From NCBI GenBank assembly GCA_016212925.1, contig JACRDF010000035.1:1-64000 (forward strand): a DNA stretch of 64,000 nt, read 5' to 3'. The stretch is from Desulfomonile tiedjei (GTDB lineage Bacteria; Desulfobacterota; Desulfomonilia; Desulfomonilales; Desulfomonilaceae). The notes beneath the pieces were generated by a model. The model was not told the DNA's origin, made no database searches, and saw only the letters and a list, made by a program, of their open reading frames with translations. Positions 8,270 through 17,890 of this stretch are shown here, in pieces. The translations under genes were made by a program, and so were the position numbers. Within the stretch, counting starts at the first letter, position 1. Every line of letters begins with the position of its first letter.

Positions 8270-11200
8270 ATGAACGTAGCCGAATCGTCCGTGCGATTCC
8301 CGATTACAGTGATTGTCAGAGTATTGCTGGTCATTGTGTTCGGTTACGTTTGCGTCACATTTCTGAGTGTCGAACTCAAGCCGGATACGGAACAGCCTGT
8401 TCTCGTGGTCAGCACCAGATTCGCCGGCGCGGCGCCCGAAGAAGTTGAAGGAGAAATAACCACCCGCTTTGAAGAAAACATCAGCGGGGTCTCGAATATG
8501 CTCTATACGCAGAGCTTTTCGCGCCACGGTGAGTCTCTCATTGTCATTTTCTACAAGACCGGCACGAATCTGGACCTTGCGGCATCGGAACTTCAGCGGA
8601 ATATCGACCGTGTCCGGGACCTGCCCAGAGAAGTTGAAAAGCCTCAGATCGTTAAAGCGAGCGACCGTGTCAGCCTTCCTGTTTATCAGTTCGCTCTAAC
8701 AGGGGAAACTGACCTTGTGACCATGTCCACATGGGCCGACAAGGAGATAGCCCCACGATTAAAGACAATTCCGGGAGTCGGAGACTGCCAATTCGACGGG
8801 TATCGAAACCGCGAGATGAGAGTGGTCTTCGATGCGGAACGCCTCAAGGCCAGGCGCCTGACCGTCGCGGACATAAAGCGTTTCATCGATCGAACCAACC
8901 TTAACCAAAGCGGAAGCTATTTCACCCACGGAACATGGGAGTGGACAGTCCGTACCGTAGGTGAGCTTCTCACAGCCGAAAGCTTCCGCCGAGTGCGAAT
9001 TTCAAAACCGAATGAAGCGGTGGTGTACCTGTCTGACGTGGCCACGGTCGAAGACCTGTACGAAAGGCCGGAATCGCTTTGTCGGATTAATGGAGTGCCG
9101 GGCATAATATTCAACGTTTACAATCAGGTCGGCGCGAACGTAATCCAAACAATCGACCAGGTTGAAAGCCAACTCAGAATTTTCCAACGCGAATACGGTC
9201 CATTAGGAGCCAGATTCCAAAAAATATACGATCAGAGCAATTACATCCGTGACGCGGTGCAAATTGTCAAAGAAAGCCTGATACAAGCCATAATACTGGT
9301 GCTCCTGGTATTGTTCGTGTTCCTCAAGAACTGGCGCAGCATTTTTATCGTTGCGACCTCCATACCGGTCTCCATCATCGGCACATTTATCGGCATGTAC
9401 CTGCTCGGGTATTCCATAAACGTTCTCTCACTTGCAGGACTGGCCCTCTGCATAGGACTGATAGTAGACGATGCCATTGTGGTTCTCGAGAACATCTACC
9501 GACACCTTTACCAAGAGAAGAAAACCATAGTGGCTGCCTGTGTGGATGGGACCCGAGAAGTGGGAATGGCTGTTTTCATGTCCACACTGACTACGGCCGC
9601 CGTGTTCGTGCCGGTGTTGATGCTCAAGGGAGAAGTTGGAACGCTTTTCGGGCCGGTGGCATTCATAGTTTCGTGTGCGATATTCCTTTCGCTCTTTGAT
9701 GCTTTCACGGTAGTGCCGATGCTCGCTTCCAGATGGATGAGGGAAGAAAAAGAGCCCGTCGGTTTCGTGAAGACCATCATGTCGCCCCTCAATTGGTTGG
9801 ACGCAATAGGGCGAACAGCTTCCGAATGGCTCTTGAAAACCCTCCAGTTCTTCCTGAAAGCCGCGGGGCGCAAAGTTCTCCTCATTCTCGCAGTTCTTGT
9901 CCTGATGGCCATCTCGTACATCACCTTACCGGGCATGGGCTATCTACCCACCGGAGGAACCAACCTGCTGCGGATTCAGGTCGAAACCTACGAAGGCATC
10001 AACCTCGAAGAAAAAAGCCGCCTCATGGAAATCCTCGAAGGCCGATGGAAAGACATACCAGGAGTGCGCCACGTGGTTTCGACTCCAAATCGACACATGC
10101 CGCGCAATCAAATATTCCTGGTTTGCGATCAGGAAGAAGACAGTGGTGTGCCGATCCAACGGATCGCGCAGGAGGCCTATTCAAGTTCGAAGGACCTTCC
10201 TTTGAAAGCGGTCAATCCGATCCGATTCCCTTTGTTCGGCAACATGTACTCGCGATCAAACGTGGTGGACCTTCGGATCAGAGGGAAGAGCTACGAGATT
10301 ATAGACGGCATCGTTAACCAGATCATGGAAATAGGCCAAAACACCAGAGGAGTCATTTTCAGGTACACGGATTTGTACCTCCGCAAGCCTCAGGTGGAGG
10401 TGCGGGTCAATGATGAGAGGGCCGCGCATTTCGGTTTTGATGTGAAGGACATAGCCGACGCGGTGGAGGCCGCGATTGGAGGCCAACGGACAACGTCTCA
10501 GTACGATGTGGAGGGACGCTATTTCTATATTCGGGTTATGGGTCAGGAGAAGGATGTTTCTACCGTGACCGACATTGGAAAGATAATCCTGACCTCACCT
10601 CAGGACCCGCGAGTCCAAGTTCCGTTGACCAGCCTCGCGTCGGTGATCACCACCTTTGGGCCGCTCCAGATCAATCACTATAATTCAAGGCGTAATGCCA
10701 GGGTCCAGTTCACCATACAGGATCGTCCTTTGGGGGAAGTCTTCGATGAGGTGGTTGCAAGGGTAAATGCATCGGTCGCGTTTCCCATAGGCTACAGCTT
10801 CGTTCCATTCGGCGCGGTAAACGAACTGCGCAAGCTCAGGGATGCGATTAAATTCGTCCTCCCCTTGTCGGTTGTGGTTGTCTACCTTTTGTTGGTAATG
10901 CAATTCCAGTCGTTCTTGCGGCCGTTGGCAATATTGTTGAGCCTTCCGCTTTCAATAATAGGGGCAAACTTCATCGTCACACTCACTGGTACACCGTTCG
11001 ATTCGTTCACCATGCTGGGTTACATAATGTTGGTGGGGCTGGTGGTAAAAAATGCCATTATCTTGATAACGTACGCTGTGCAACTCATCGAGGAACACGG
11101 TGTGCAGCGAGACGAGGCGCTGGTGCTTGCTAGTCGGCGGAGAATGCGGCCCATATTCATGACCGCGATCGCAATGATCCTCGGTATGCTGCCTCTGGCT

Positions 11201-11383
11201 CTAAAAAAAGGTGCCGGAGCCGAGATTTACAATGGCCTTGCGATGGCTGTCGTGGGGGGCCTGGCATTTGCGACACTCCTTACACTGATATTCATCCCAG
11301 TGGTCTACACTGTTTTGGATGACATCAAGACCCGTTTCTGGAAGGTGCGCCCCATCGTTTTTGAGGACAATCAACACAAATGA
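8270..11383 (+). CDS. RND efflux permease, orphan (no adaptor beside it)
   Basis: A 1037-residue RND permease of the AcrB/HAE type, distinct from the one at 1439-4519. The N-terminal helix follows MNVAESSVRFPITVIV. The proton-relay acids are in CIGLIVDDAIVVLENI near residue 405, and the helix-10 lysine in LVGLVVKNAIILITYA. Two large periplasmic loops and the usual twelve helices are present. I chose the ATG at 8270 because the ATG four bases earlier is in another frame. Unlike the first pump, it has no adaptor upstream or downstream; the flanks are a small hypothetical gene and a MocR regulator on the opposite strand. It may borrow the adaptor at 4516-5733 or have lost its own. Substrate unknown. 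Confidence 0.94.
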   Translation: MNVAESSVRFPITVIVRVLLVIVFGYVCVTFLSVELKPDTEQPVLVVSTRFAGAAPEEVEGEITTRFEENISGVSNMLYTQSFSRHGESLIVIFYKTGTNLDLAASELQRNIDRVRDLPREVEKPQIVKASDRVSLPVYQFALTGETDLVTMSTWADKEIAPRLKTIPGVGDCQFDGYRNREMRVVFDAERLKARRLTVADIKRFIDRTNLNQSGSYFTHGTWEWTVRTVGELLTAESFRRVRISKPNEAVVYLSDVATVEDLYERPESLCRINGVPGIIFNVYNQVGANVIQTIDQVESQLRIFQREYGPLGARFQKIYDQSNYIRDAVQIVKESLIQAIILVLLVLFVFLKNWRSIFIVATSIPVSIIGTFIGMYLLGYSINVLSLAGLALCIGLIVDDAIVVLENIYRHLYQEKKTIVAACVDGTREVGMAVFMSTLTTAAVFVPVLMLKGEVGTLFGPVAFIVSCAIFLSLFDAFTVVPMLASRWMREEKEPVGFVKTIMSPLNWLDAIGRTASEWLLKTLQFFLKAAGRKVLLILAVLVLMAISYITLPGMGYLPTGGTNLLRIQVETYEGINLEEKSRLMEILEGRWKDIPGVRHVVSTPNRHMPRNQIFLVCDQEEDSGVPIQRIAQEAYSSSKDLPLKAVNPIRFPLFGNMYSRSNVVDLRIRGKSYEIIDGIVNQIMEIGQNTRGVIFRYTDLYLRKPQVEVRVNDERAAHFGFDVKDIADAVEAAIGGQRTTSQYDVEGRYFYIRVMGQEKDVSTVTDIGKIILTSPQDPRVQVPLTSLASVITTFGPLQINHYNSRRNARVQFTIQDRPLGEVFDEVVARVNASVAFPIGYSFVPFGAVNELRKLRDAIKFVLPLSVVVVYLLLVMQFQSFLRPLAILLSLPLSIIGANFIVTLTGTPFDSFTMLGYIMLVGLVVKNAIILITYAVQLIEEHGVQRDEALVLASRRRMRPIFMTAIAMILGMLPLALKKGAGAEIYNGLAMAVVGGLAFATLLTLIFIPVVYTVLDDIKTRFWKVRPIVFEDNQHK

Positions 11384-11425
11384 GAACTGCGCCTGATTCG
11401 TCTTGATTGAACTGATTGAGTCCGA

Positions 11426-12811
11426 TCAAAGGATGGGCTTTTCATGGGCCTCAGGGCTTTCGAGGATGTTTCGCAGCTTAGCCAGTCCGCGGGAGAGCTG
11501 CTCCCGGTTGCGTGGAGCGGTCAGCGAAACGCGTATTGCCGCCGGAGCGGAAGCATGGCCCACGGTGAACTGCTCCGCGCCGACCACGGCAATCTGATGG
11601 CGGAGAGCCTCGTGCTCAAAAGCGGACGCATTCCAATGGTCAGGCAATTCGAGCCACAGGAAGTATCCCGTCGGCTTGCTCCGGTATCTCAGCCCCGCGA
11701 ACTGTGTTTCCGCTATAGCATTTCTTTTTCTCGCTTCTTCCCGTTTTGCCCGCAGCACACTCTCGGCGGTTCCGTCCTCGATCCACATGGCGGCAATCTC
11801 TGCCGGGATCGGCGAAGACATCCAGATCGTGTGGGTTACAGCGGACGACAGATGGCTGACCGTCCGTGCAGGCGCGGCCAGAAAAGCCACTCGAAGGCCG
11901 GCCGCCACTGTCTTGGACAGACTGCCGATGTAGAAAGTGCGCTCCGCAGCGAATGCAAAAAGCGGTCGAGGGACGTCTTCGAGCGTCATGCCGTAACAAT
12001 CGTCCTCAATTATCCAAAGATCATGCCGCTTGACTATCTCTGCGATTTGTTGTCGCCGCTGTTCGGAGAGCGTGGCCGCTGTTGGATTCTGCAAATTGGG
12101 AATCGTATATAGCGCTTTGACGCCTTCCTTGGCGCAAGCTGCTTCCAAAGCTTCGGGGATCAGGCCGTCTGCATCCATCTCTACGGGCTCAAGGCGTAGC
12201 CCCAACATTTTGGCCAAGGTCTTCAGGCCTGGATATGTCAACTCTTCCGTAAGAATCCTGTCTCCAGGTTTGAAGAGTGTGCAGAGAATTACGGTGAGAG
12301 CGTGCTGCGCGCCCGAACAGATCAGTACGTCATCGGCCTTTACCTGCACGCCCGCTCGAGCCACCCACTTTACGCCGGCCTCCCGATGCCGAGTCATCCC
12401 CGCAGCAGGCTGATATTGAAGGAACTCTTGCAAGTGGGCTCGACGGATCATCTTTTCAAGGGCAGCTTTCAAGTCCGGGTCTTGCGCGTACGGCGGAAAG
12501 GCCAGGCTCAAATCGACAAAATCTGGCCCCGCACCTTCCTGAAGCGTCAAGAAGTCTCCTGTTCGCACATCAACGGCAATGTAACTCCCTCGCCCCACGT
12601 CTCCCCGAACAAGTCCCCGCCGAGCGGCTTCGGCGTATCCACGGGTCACGGTGCCCACGGTCACACCGAGCAAATCAGCCAGGTCACGGTGGGGGGGGAG
12701 TCGGTCGCCCGGATTAAGACGACCTTGGTGGACGTCCTCGTCGATTGAGTTGGCGATAGCGAGATATTTCGGCTCGTTCTTGCGGTGTATGTCGGGATGC
12801 CAGATTGTCAT
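11426..12811 (-). CDS. MocR-family regulator (GntR helix-turn-helix fused to PLP aminotransferase fold)
   Basis: A 461-residue transcription factor. Residues 1-75 are a GntR winged helix (PPHRDLADLLGVTVGTVTRGY). From about residue 95 comes a fold-type I aminotransferase domain used as an effector sensor, with the PLP-binding lysine at residue 300 (GSLSKTVAAG) and cofactor residues around NPT (242-244) and DDCYG (270-274). MocR proteins such as GabR and PdxR bind direct repeats in divergent promoters and respond to vitamin B6 or amino compounds. Here the gene is divergent from an ABC-type binding protein at 12974, with two perfect 11-bp direct repeats between them. It may therefore control amino-acid or amine uptake; this is inference. 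Confidence 0.93.
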   Translation of the reverse strand: MTIWHPDIHRKNEPKYLAIANSIDEDVHQGRLNPGDRLPPHRDLADLLGVTVGTVTRGYAEAARRGLVRGDVGRGSYIAVDVRTGDFLTLQEGAGPDFVDLSLAFPPYAQDPDLKAALEKMIRRAHLQEFLQYQPAAGMTRHREAGVKWVARAGVQVKADDVLICSGAQHALTVILCTLFKPGDRILTEELTYPGLKTLAKMLGLRLEPVEMDADGLIPEALEAACAKEGVKALYTIPNLQNPTAATLSEQRRQQIAEIVKRHDLWIIEDDCYGMTLEDVPRPLFAFAAERTFYIGSLSKTVAAGLRVAFLAAPARTVSHLSSAVTHTIWMSSPIPAEIAAMWIEDGTAESVLRAKREEARKRNAIAETQFAGLRYRSKPTGYFLWLELPDHWNASAFEHEALRHQIAVVGAEQFTVGHASAPAAIRVSLTAPRNREQLSRGLAKLRNILESPEAHEKPIL

Positions 12812-12837
12812 GGCGACAATAAATACATTGACTACAT

Positions 12838-12869
12838 GATTGTGTCAAGTGTAATCGTGATTGTGTCAA
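12838..12869. promoter_or_regulatory. direct-repeat operator candidate for the MocR regulator
   Basis: GATTGTGTCAA occurs at 12838-12848 and again at 12859-12869, exactly 21 bases apart, about two helical turns. A second pair, ACATTGACT, flanks it (12825-12833 and 12872-12880). This lies between the divergent MocR and binding-protein genes, where MocR regulators normally bind direct repeats. Confidence 0.6.
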
Positions 12870-12973
12870 CGACATTGACTCACATGGGGAAAAGCTCAGC
12901 ATCACCAAGAAGCGGCCATTGCATGATCGCATCTGGTGCGCTCGTTATCCTTTCAGCTTGAGGGGAATGGGAC

Positions 12974-14062
12974 ATGGGTACAATTGGCCAGTGTATGCGT
13001 ACACGTTCAAATAGTGCCGAGATGATCACCCGGACTATCGCGATCACCTGCGCCACAATCCTGGTGCTGGCGGGCAAAGCCTGGAGCGCCGAGCCCCTGC
13101 GGGTGGGCGTGCTCTTGAGTCTCAGCGGAGTCTTGGAGCAAGAGGGGAAACAAGTCCTCGGCAGTATCCGGCACAGTCACGAACTCCGAAGCATAGCCCT
13201 GGGCCGGCCCGTGGAGCTTGTCATTGCAACCGCCGGATCGGATCCGGCTCAAGCAGCTTGCGCCATGTACCGACTCATCGAGCGAGACCGCGTGTCAGCG
13301 GTGATCGGCGATTTCATGTCGAGCACAACCACGGCTGCGGCCCGTATCGCAGAACAGAAACGAATTCCGATGATTGCGCCTGTAGGCCTCGTCGATTGCC
13401 ACCACACAGATCAGGGGTATTTCTTCGCCATCGGCACATGCGTTCGAGAAGAGGCGTTCGCCGCGGCAGATCTGTGCCGCCGCACCTTTGGTTCGGAAAA
13501 TGCGCTTGTGGTGACGGACATCGCTCAGGAACTCAGCATTGATCTCGCTGAGGCCTTTAGACGTGCTTTCACAGGGATGGGAGGCCGGATTGTGGGAAGC
13601 GTCCGTATCAGGACGGGCCAAGGAGCGTTCCACGATGCGCTATCGCGGATCGCAAGTACAAAAGCTGACGTGATTTATGCCCCGGTGTTCGGGTCCGAGT
13701 GCATGCTAATCGCGAAACAGATTCGCGGTCTCGGACTGGTCGTTCCCATCGTCTCCGGTCCGGCTGTGGGGTTGGAAGCGATCATGCAAGCGGGCTCGCC
13801 TGAAGGGCTGTATGCAGTCTCTTTCAAGGGACCACCCGCAGCCAGAACTGCTATGGCCCCGGCTTATCGTGCGAACTACCGCCGGCAGGGGTACGGTAAC
13901 GCACTTGCCACCTCCGGAATAGCCTCGGAAGCTTACTTCATGCTCCTGGACGCGGTGGAAAAGGCGGGTTCCGCTGAACCGGAAGCAATTCGCGGCGCTT
14001 TGGCCGAACTGCGGAGCGTCAACGAGAAAGACCGGATCGCTGAAGCACTCTCGGCCAAATAG
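12974..14062 (+). CDS. ABC-type periplasmic amino-acid-binding protein (Leu/Ile/Val-binding family)
   Basis: A 362-residue periplasmic binding protein of the type I (Peripla_BP_6) fold. The N-terminus is a long signal peptide ending near AGKAWSA, then the mature start EPLRVGVLLSLSG, the usual first strand of this family. VSAVIGDFMSSTTTAAA and the hinge region match branched-chain-amino-acid or urea/amide binding proteins. An upstream AGGGG supports the start at 12974; the ATG at 13022 would leave a shorter, more typical signal peptide. No permease or ATPase genes follow, so it is either an orphan uptake component or a sensor. It is divergent from the MocR regulator, which suggests co-regulation. 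Confidence 0.88.
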   Translation: MGTIGQCMRTRSNSAEMITRTIAITCATILVLAGKAWSAEPLRVGVLLSLSGVLEQEGKQVLGSIRHSHELRSIALGRPVELVIATAGSDPAQAACAMYRLIERDRVSAVIGDFMSSTTTAAARIAEQKRIPMIAPVGLVDCHHTDQGYFFAIGTCVREEAFAAADLCRRTFGSENALVVTDIAQELSIDLAEAFRRAFTGMGGRIVGSVRIRTGQGAFHDALSRIASTKADVIYAPVFGSECMLIAKQIRGLGLVVPIVSGPAVGLEAIMQAGSPEGLYAVSFKGPPAARTAMAPAYRANYRRQGYGNALATSGIASEAYFMLLDAVEKAGSAEPEAIRGALAELRSVNEKDRIAEALSAK

Positions 14063-14123
14063 GTCTGGCCGATTTGCACTCAAATGTTGACCGTGAAAAC
14101 GAGGAGGCATGGCCTCTTCTGCA

Positions 14124-16214
14124 TCAGGGGGAGGCGAGTTGTTCCGTGAAAGCGCCTTTCATCACATGGCCGCTTCGTGAAATCACCCAGTCGAAGATTT
14201 CGGGTTCACTTATACGGATCATGCTACCTTGCTGAAGGTCCTTGCGCAGCACCGGGGCGTTCTCCAAATGCCCCTCGATCGAATCTCCTCGCCACGATTC
14301 CAAGGAGACCCACATCCATTCGTACGCGCCTCCCGGAGCTGGAAAGCCGACCTTCACCGCATGGACGTTGCCGTCGGCGTCTTTCTTCGTCTGAAAGCTT
14401 TTTTTGAACACCGGCAGCTCGCTGAGGGCCTTCTTATGAGCCGCCAGATATTGTTCTTTCAACGCGGCAATCTTTGGATCTACAGGCTGTAACGGTTTCT
14501 TTTCCGGCCCCGGCGCCTCGGACCGGCGGCCCGCGGTCACGTGGGAACGATATGCGGAACAAAACATCTTAAGAACGTGTTTGGCGGCATCCGGCCTCTG
14601 AAGATCGTAATCAGGCATATGAGGCAGGATCTTGAGACTCCCGGCCGGAAAGTGGCCTTCTTCGTCTTTGGGTCTCGATTCCATAGCAAAAGAAAACGGT
14701 GTCGCCGGGATATTCATCTTGGCGCGGAAATCCAATCCTCGGTCTCTGCGCGAGACAAGGGACTCTGCCACCATGATGAGCAAATCTTTTCCCGCTGAGG
14801 CCAAATCGGGCGGAATATTTTCCATTTCCAGGTCCGGGAGGCCGAACTTCTGCATGCCATGACTATGAATCCAGACGGTCTCGCCTTCATCGATGATTTC
14901 AAGCTGCACGTGCGACTGGATGAGTTTGTCGGCCGGACGTTCCGTGTGGGCTTGCCATTCCGGTGTCCCCCAAAGGATGTGCGAAATCGCGTCCTGGACT
15001 ACGCCGTGAGTGAGCGAGCGAACCGCTTCCACAAACCGTACCATGAAGGCCAGATAATCCGTCCCCGAAAACCGTTTCAAAGAAAGTCGGAGGCGAACAA
15101 TCATTTGTGCATCTCTGAGGCGCTGCAGGTCTCCGGACCCCATTTCCCGGGCATTGCGGGGGATAACTTCATCGGGGTAATCGAAGATGTCTTTGGCTTC
15201 TTCCCTCAGTATGTACTCCAGCGTCAAATCGTTTCCGGCTATTAGCGATTCCACGAGCTTGAGAGTGCGTTCCCTTTCCATCGTACGCGCGTGCAAATCA
15301 GCCAGACGATCCCTCACATCTTCCCATTTTGGGATGTCGCCGGCCGGCGCATAGACCCAATATTCCAGCACTACCGGCAACCTGTCCGGCCGAGGAGGAG
15401 CGACCGACCCTCCCTTCTCCGCCGTGGAGGTCCGGGGACTTGCGGACCGGCCGCGACCGGCAATTCCTTGTCCCGGGGCCGTCTTGATCAGGCTGCGAGC
15501 TTTTCCGCTTAGTGTTTTGAGCTTTTCCTTCCCAGCCGCTTCCAGCAGACGCGAGAGTGGATTCATCCCGTGGAGGAGCCTGCTGAACCTGCCGCGCGCT
15601 CCTCGGACGAGTTGTTTTCGTGCCTGTTTCACCACGGGATTGCGGGAATCGAGGCCGGGATGTGAATCCATCAAGGTCTTTGCCTCCCTGGCGTTTCCAG
15701 CGCCGAGCAAGGCCAGCGCCAGACCGGCTATGTCCTCGTCTTCCGCACGAGGCTGCTGGGCCTGCACCAGCGATCCACCGACTTGTACAGCCTCCTCGAA
15801 CCGCTGATCCGCGAGAAGAATATCCAGGAGGCACCTGAGTATTTCGGGGTCGTCAGGCGATTCTTTTCTTGCTTGCGCCAGGAATTCTTCAGCCTTTTTT
15901 TTATCGCCCAAGCCCGCATATCCTATGGCCAGCGCCTTTGCCGCCTGTTCAAGCGGCCCGTAACGGTGAACCAGGGACTCCAGAGCAAGAACCATGTCCC
16001 TCCCCACTTCGCGGCCGTTGAGTATCCGACGGGAAAACGCTAGCATCTTATGATGAGCCTCTTCCGGAACGGCCTCGGTGGTTGACGGTGTCCATTCCTT
16101 GGGGACTCGGGCATGGCAATGGGGGCAATTAAGGAAGTTTTCAGGTATGGAAAGAAAGCGCTCTTCGGACAGTGTTTGCAGGTATCCGCATTCAGGGCAC
16201 CTAACCTGTATCAT
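14124..16214 (-). CDS. zinc-ribbon / TPR / DUF2314 multidomain protein
   Basis: A 696-residue cytoplasmic protein. Residues 1-35 form a zinc ribbon with Cys6, Cys9, Cys30 and Cys33. Residues about 60-210 are helical with TPR-like repeats (AAKALAIGYAGLGDKKKAEEFL, then a second and third unit). A low-complexity linker follows, and then a long unrecognised middle part. The last 120 residues resemble DUF2314 (EWMWVSLESW...IEGHLENAP...GSMIRISEPEIFDWVI). I moved the start to the ATG at 16214 because GAGGAG lies six bases upstream; the upstream extension looks non-coding. It is a single gene. The zinc-ribbon-at-the-front layout is shared with the DUF4178 protein at 22585-24513. Function unknown. Confidence 0.85.
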   Translation of the reverse strand: MIQVRCPECGYLQTLSEERFLSIPENFLNCPHCHARVPKEWTPSTTEAVPEEAHHKMLAFSRRILNGREVGRDMVLALESLVHRYGPLEQAAKALAIGYAGLGDKKKAEEFLAQARKESPDDPEILRCLLDILLADQRFEEAVQVGGSLVQAQQPRAEDEDIAGLALALLGAGNAREAKTLMDSHPGLDSRNPVVKQARKQLVRGARGRFSRLLHGMNPLSRLLEAAGKEKLKTLSGKARSLIKTAPGQGIAGRGRSASPRTSTAEKGGSVAPPRPDRLPVVLEYWVYAPAGDIPKWEDVRDRLADLHARTMERERTLKLVESLIAGNDLTLEYILREEAKDIFDYPDEVIPRNAREMGSGDLQRLRDAQMIVRLRLSLKRFSGTDYLAFMVRFVEAVRSLTHGVVQDAISHILWGTPEWQAHTERPADKLIQSHVQLEIIDEGETVWIHSHGMQKFGLPDLEMENIPPDLASAGKDLLIMVAESLVSRRDRGLDFRAKMNIPATPFSFAMESRPKDEEGHFPAGSLKILPHMPDYDLQRPDAAKHVLKMFCSAYRSHVTAGRRSEAPGPEKKPLQPVDPKIAALKEQYLAAHKKALSELPVFKKSFQTKKDADGNVHAVKVGFPAPGGAYEWMWVSLESWRGDSIEGHLENAPVLRKDLQQGSMIRISEPEIFDWVISRSGHVMKGAFTEQLASP

Positions 16215-16459
16215 TATCAGCTCCTCACACTGAATCGACTCAAGCCTGCGTAGCCGCAGGATGTTACGGCTGAACACGTGGAACAACTTCCATAAAACGT
16301 CTCAACTGTCAAGAAAAACGAGTAAAATTTTGAATAATTGAAGTAATGAATCCCATTAAAAACATAATATAGCGTTATCAATATGATAATTGTCGAAAAC
16401 AGCATGAGGGTGATTTTGAAGACCGGCTAAGCACGAGTCATCCGACAAATCTGATTTGA

Positions 16460-16488
16460 TTGACTAATGCACCTTGAATGTGCATATT
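16460..16488 (+). promoter_or_regulatory. vapBC promoter with palindromic operator
   Basis: A -35-like TTGACT at 16460-16465 is followed 17 bases later by CATATT. Inside the spacer is the inverted repeat ATGCAC-N7-GTGCAT (16467-16485). An operator between -35 and -10 fits the autorepression known for VapBC complexes. Confidence 0.5.
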
Positions 16489-16521
16489 TATACATACGTT
16501 CTAGATGAGAGGCACATAGCG

Positions 16522-16725
16522 ATGAGAACCACACTGAACATCGAAGACACTTTGGTCGAGAAAGCTTCGGAGCTGACCGGGATTAAGGAAAAGACAACGC
16601 TGGTGAAACTTGGCCTGGAGGCACTAATAGCCAGAGAGAGCGCCAAGAGGCTGGCGAAACTGGGGGGAACAGAGAGGCAATTGAAGGCCGTTCCCCGCAG
16701 AAGAACCGCAGAGCGGCGAAAATGA
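16522..16725 (+). CDS. vapB: VapB-type antitoxin
   Basis: A 67-residue ribbon-helix-helix antitoxin: MRTTLNIEDTLVEKASELTG is the DNA-binding strand and helix pair of the VapB/DUF2191 type. The basic C-terminus (RRRTAERRK) is the part expected to wrap the toxin. The ATG at 16522 has GAGAGG about nine bases upstream; the earlier in-frame start at 16474 is not used. The stop overlaps the start of the toxin gene by four bases, the usual toxin-antitoxin arrangement. Confidence 0.88.
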   Translation: MRTTLNIEDTLVEKASELTGIKEKTTLVKLGLEALIARESAKRLAKLGGTERQLKAVPRRRTAERRK

Positions 16726-17096
16726 TTCTTGTAGACACTTCGGTGTGGGTGCGCCACCTTCGGGAGGGAGATCCGGACCTTGAACGGCTGCTGAACAATG
16801 GAGAAGTGATGTGCCACCCGTTCATTATTGGCGAGCTTGCGTGCGGCAATCTCAGGAACAGGCATGAAATCCTTTCACTCTTGCAACTTCTTCCACTGGC
16901 AACGCAGGCAAAGCACGAAGAGGTCCTCCACTTCATAGAGCAAAACCATCTAAACGGAATGGGACTCGGTTACATTGACCTCCATCTCTCTGCCTCCGCC
17001 GTATTGACGGGTGTACCGATGTGGACCGCTGACAGAAGGCTAAATGAAGCCAACGAGAGGCTTGGCATAAGATACAGGCCTGTGCTACGCACATAA
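16722..17096 (+). CDS. vapC: VapC-type PIN-domain ribonuclease toxin
   Basis: A 124-residue PIN domain. The metal-binding acids are all present: Asp5 (LVDTSVW), Glu38 (IIGELACG), Asp86 (GYIDLHL) and Asp104 (WTADRRL). VapC toxins cleave specific tRNAs or rRNA when VapB is degraded. It follows vapB with a four-base overlap. The full catalytic set suggests it is active. Confidence 0.93.
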   Translation: MILVDTSVWVRHLREGDPDLERLLNNGEVMCHPFIIGELACGNLRNRHEILSLLQLLPLATQAKHEEVLHFIEQNHLNGMGLGYIDLHLSASAVLTGVPMWTADRRLNEANERLGIRYRPVLRT

Positions 17097-17271
17097 CAGG
17101 GCAATGCAGCCGGTTCGTTACGCTCGCGGCCGATTGGGACTGACGCTGAAAAAAATCTTAACCCAGGGGGTAAGAAGAAGGCCGGTCATGACATCTGACA
17201 GATAGAGCGACCGTAAAGGCCGCGGCAACAAGCAGAGTAGCAACAACAACGGAAATAGAAGGATCAATGTC

Positions 17272-17733
17272 ATGAACAAATTACTATATTTAATTGCATC
17301 AATCGCAACATTGGGTATGCTCACCACATCGGTGTTCGCCGGGGACCTTGTAAATGTGGCCGGCGCCAGCGGCATCGCGTTGAGCGGGTACGATCCCGTG
17401 GCCTTCTTCACCGACAAGAAGCCCATGTACGGTGACCCCGCCATTTCGGCAACCCATGACGGAGCTATGTATCTTTTCGCGTCCAAGGAGCACAAGGCCG
17501 CGTTCGAGGCGGATCCGCAGAAGTATGTTCCGCAGTACGGGGGTTATTGCGCTTTCGGCGTGGCTAAGGGACATTTGTTTCCCGTGGACATTAGCACATG
17601 GCAGATCAGGGATGGAAAACTCTATCTCAACTTCAATCAGGCGGTGCTGGATCTGTTCAACAAGGACCTGAAAGGCTACATCGCGGACGCTGAGAAGAAC
17701 TGGCCCGACCTGGTGAAGAAAAACACCAAGTAA
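17272..17733 (+). CDS. secreted YHS-domain protein
   Basis: A 153-residue exported protein. Residues 1-23 are a signal peptide (MNKLLYLIASIATLG ... SVFA), then GDLVNVAGASGIALSGYDPVAFF opens a YHS-type domain, which continues with PQYGGYCAFGVAKG. Proteins of this layout are common beside copper or sulfur-oxidation genes and are thought to bind metal, but no metal-handling neighbour exists here. GGAAATAGAAGG upstream supplies a weak ribosome site. It stands alone between vapBC and a repeat-filled spacer. Confidence 0.88.
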   Translation: MNKLLYLIASIATLGMLTTSVFAGDLVNVAGASGIALSGYDPVAFFTDKKPMYGDPAISATHDGAMYLFASKEHKAAFEADPQKYVPQYGGYCAFGVAKGHLFPVDISTWQIRDGKLYLNFNQAVLDLFNKDLKGYIADAEKNWPDLVKKNTK

Positions 17734-17890
17734 TGCGAATGAACGTTCAACGGATGAAGGCAGGGGCGCCGTCCCGCGCCGACGCGGGATCGCCCGCGGG
17801 CCAGGCGTGCCTCGCAGTGTTGACTCCAACAGAGTTAGAAGCGGTTTCAAAACCTCGTGGCTAAAAAGACCTCACACTTACCTGTAGCAT

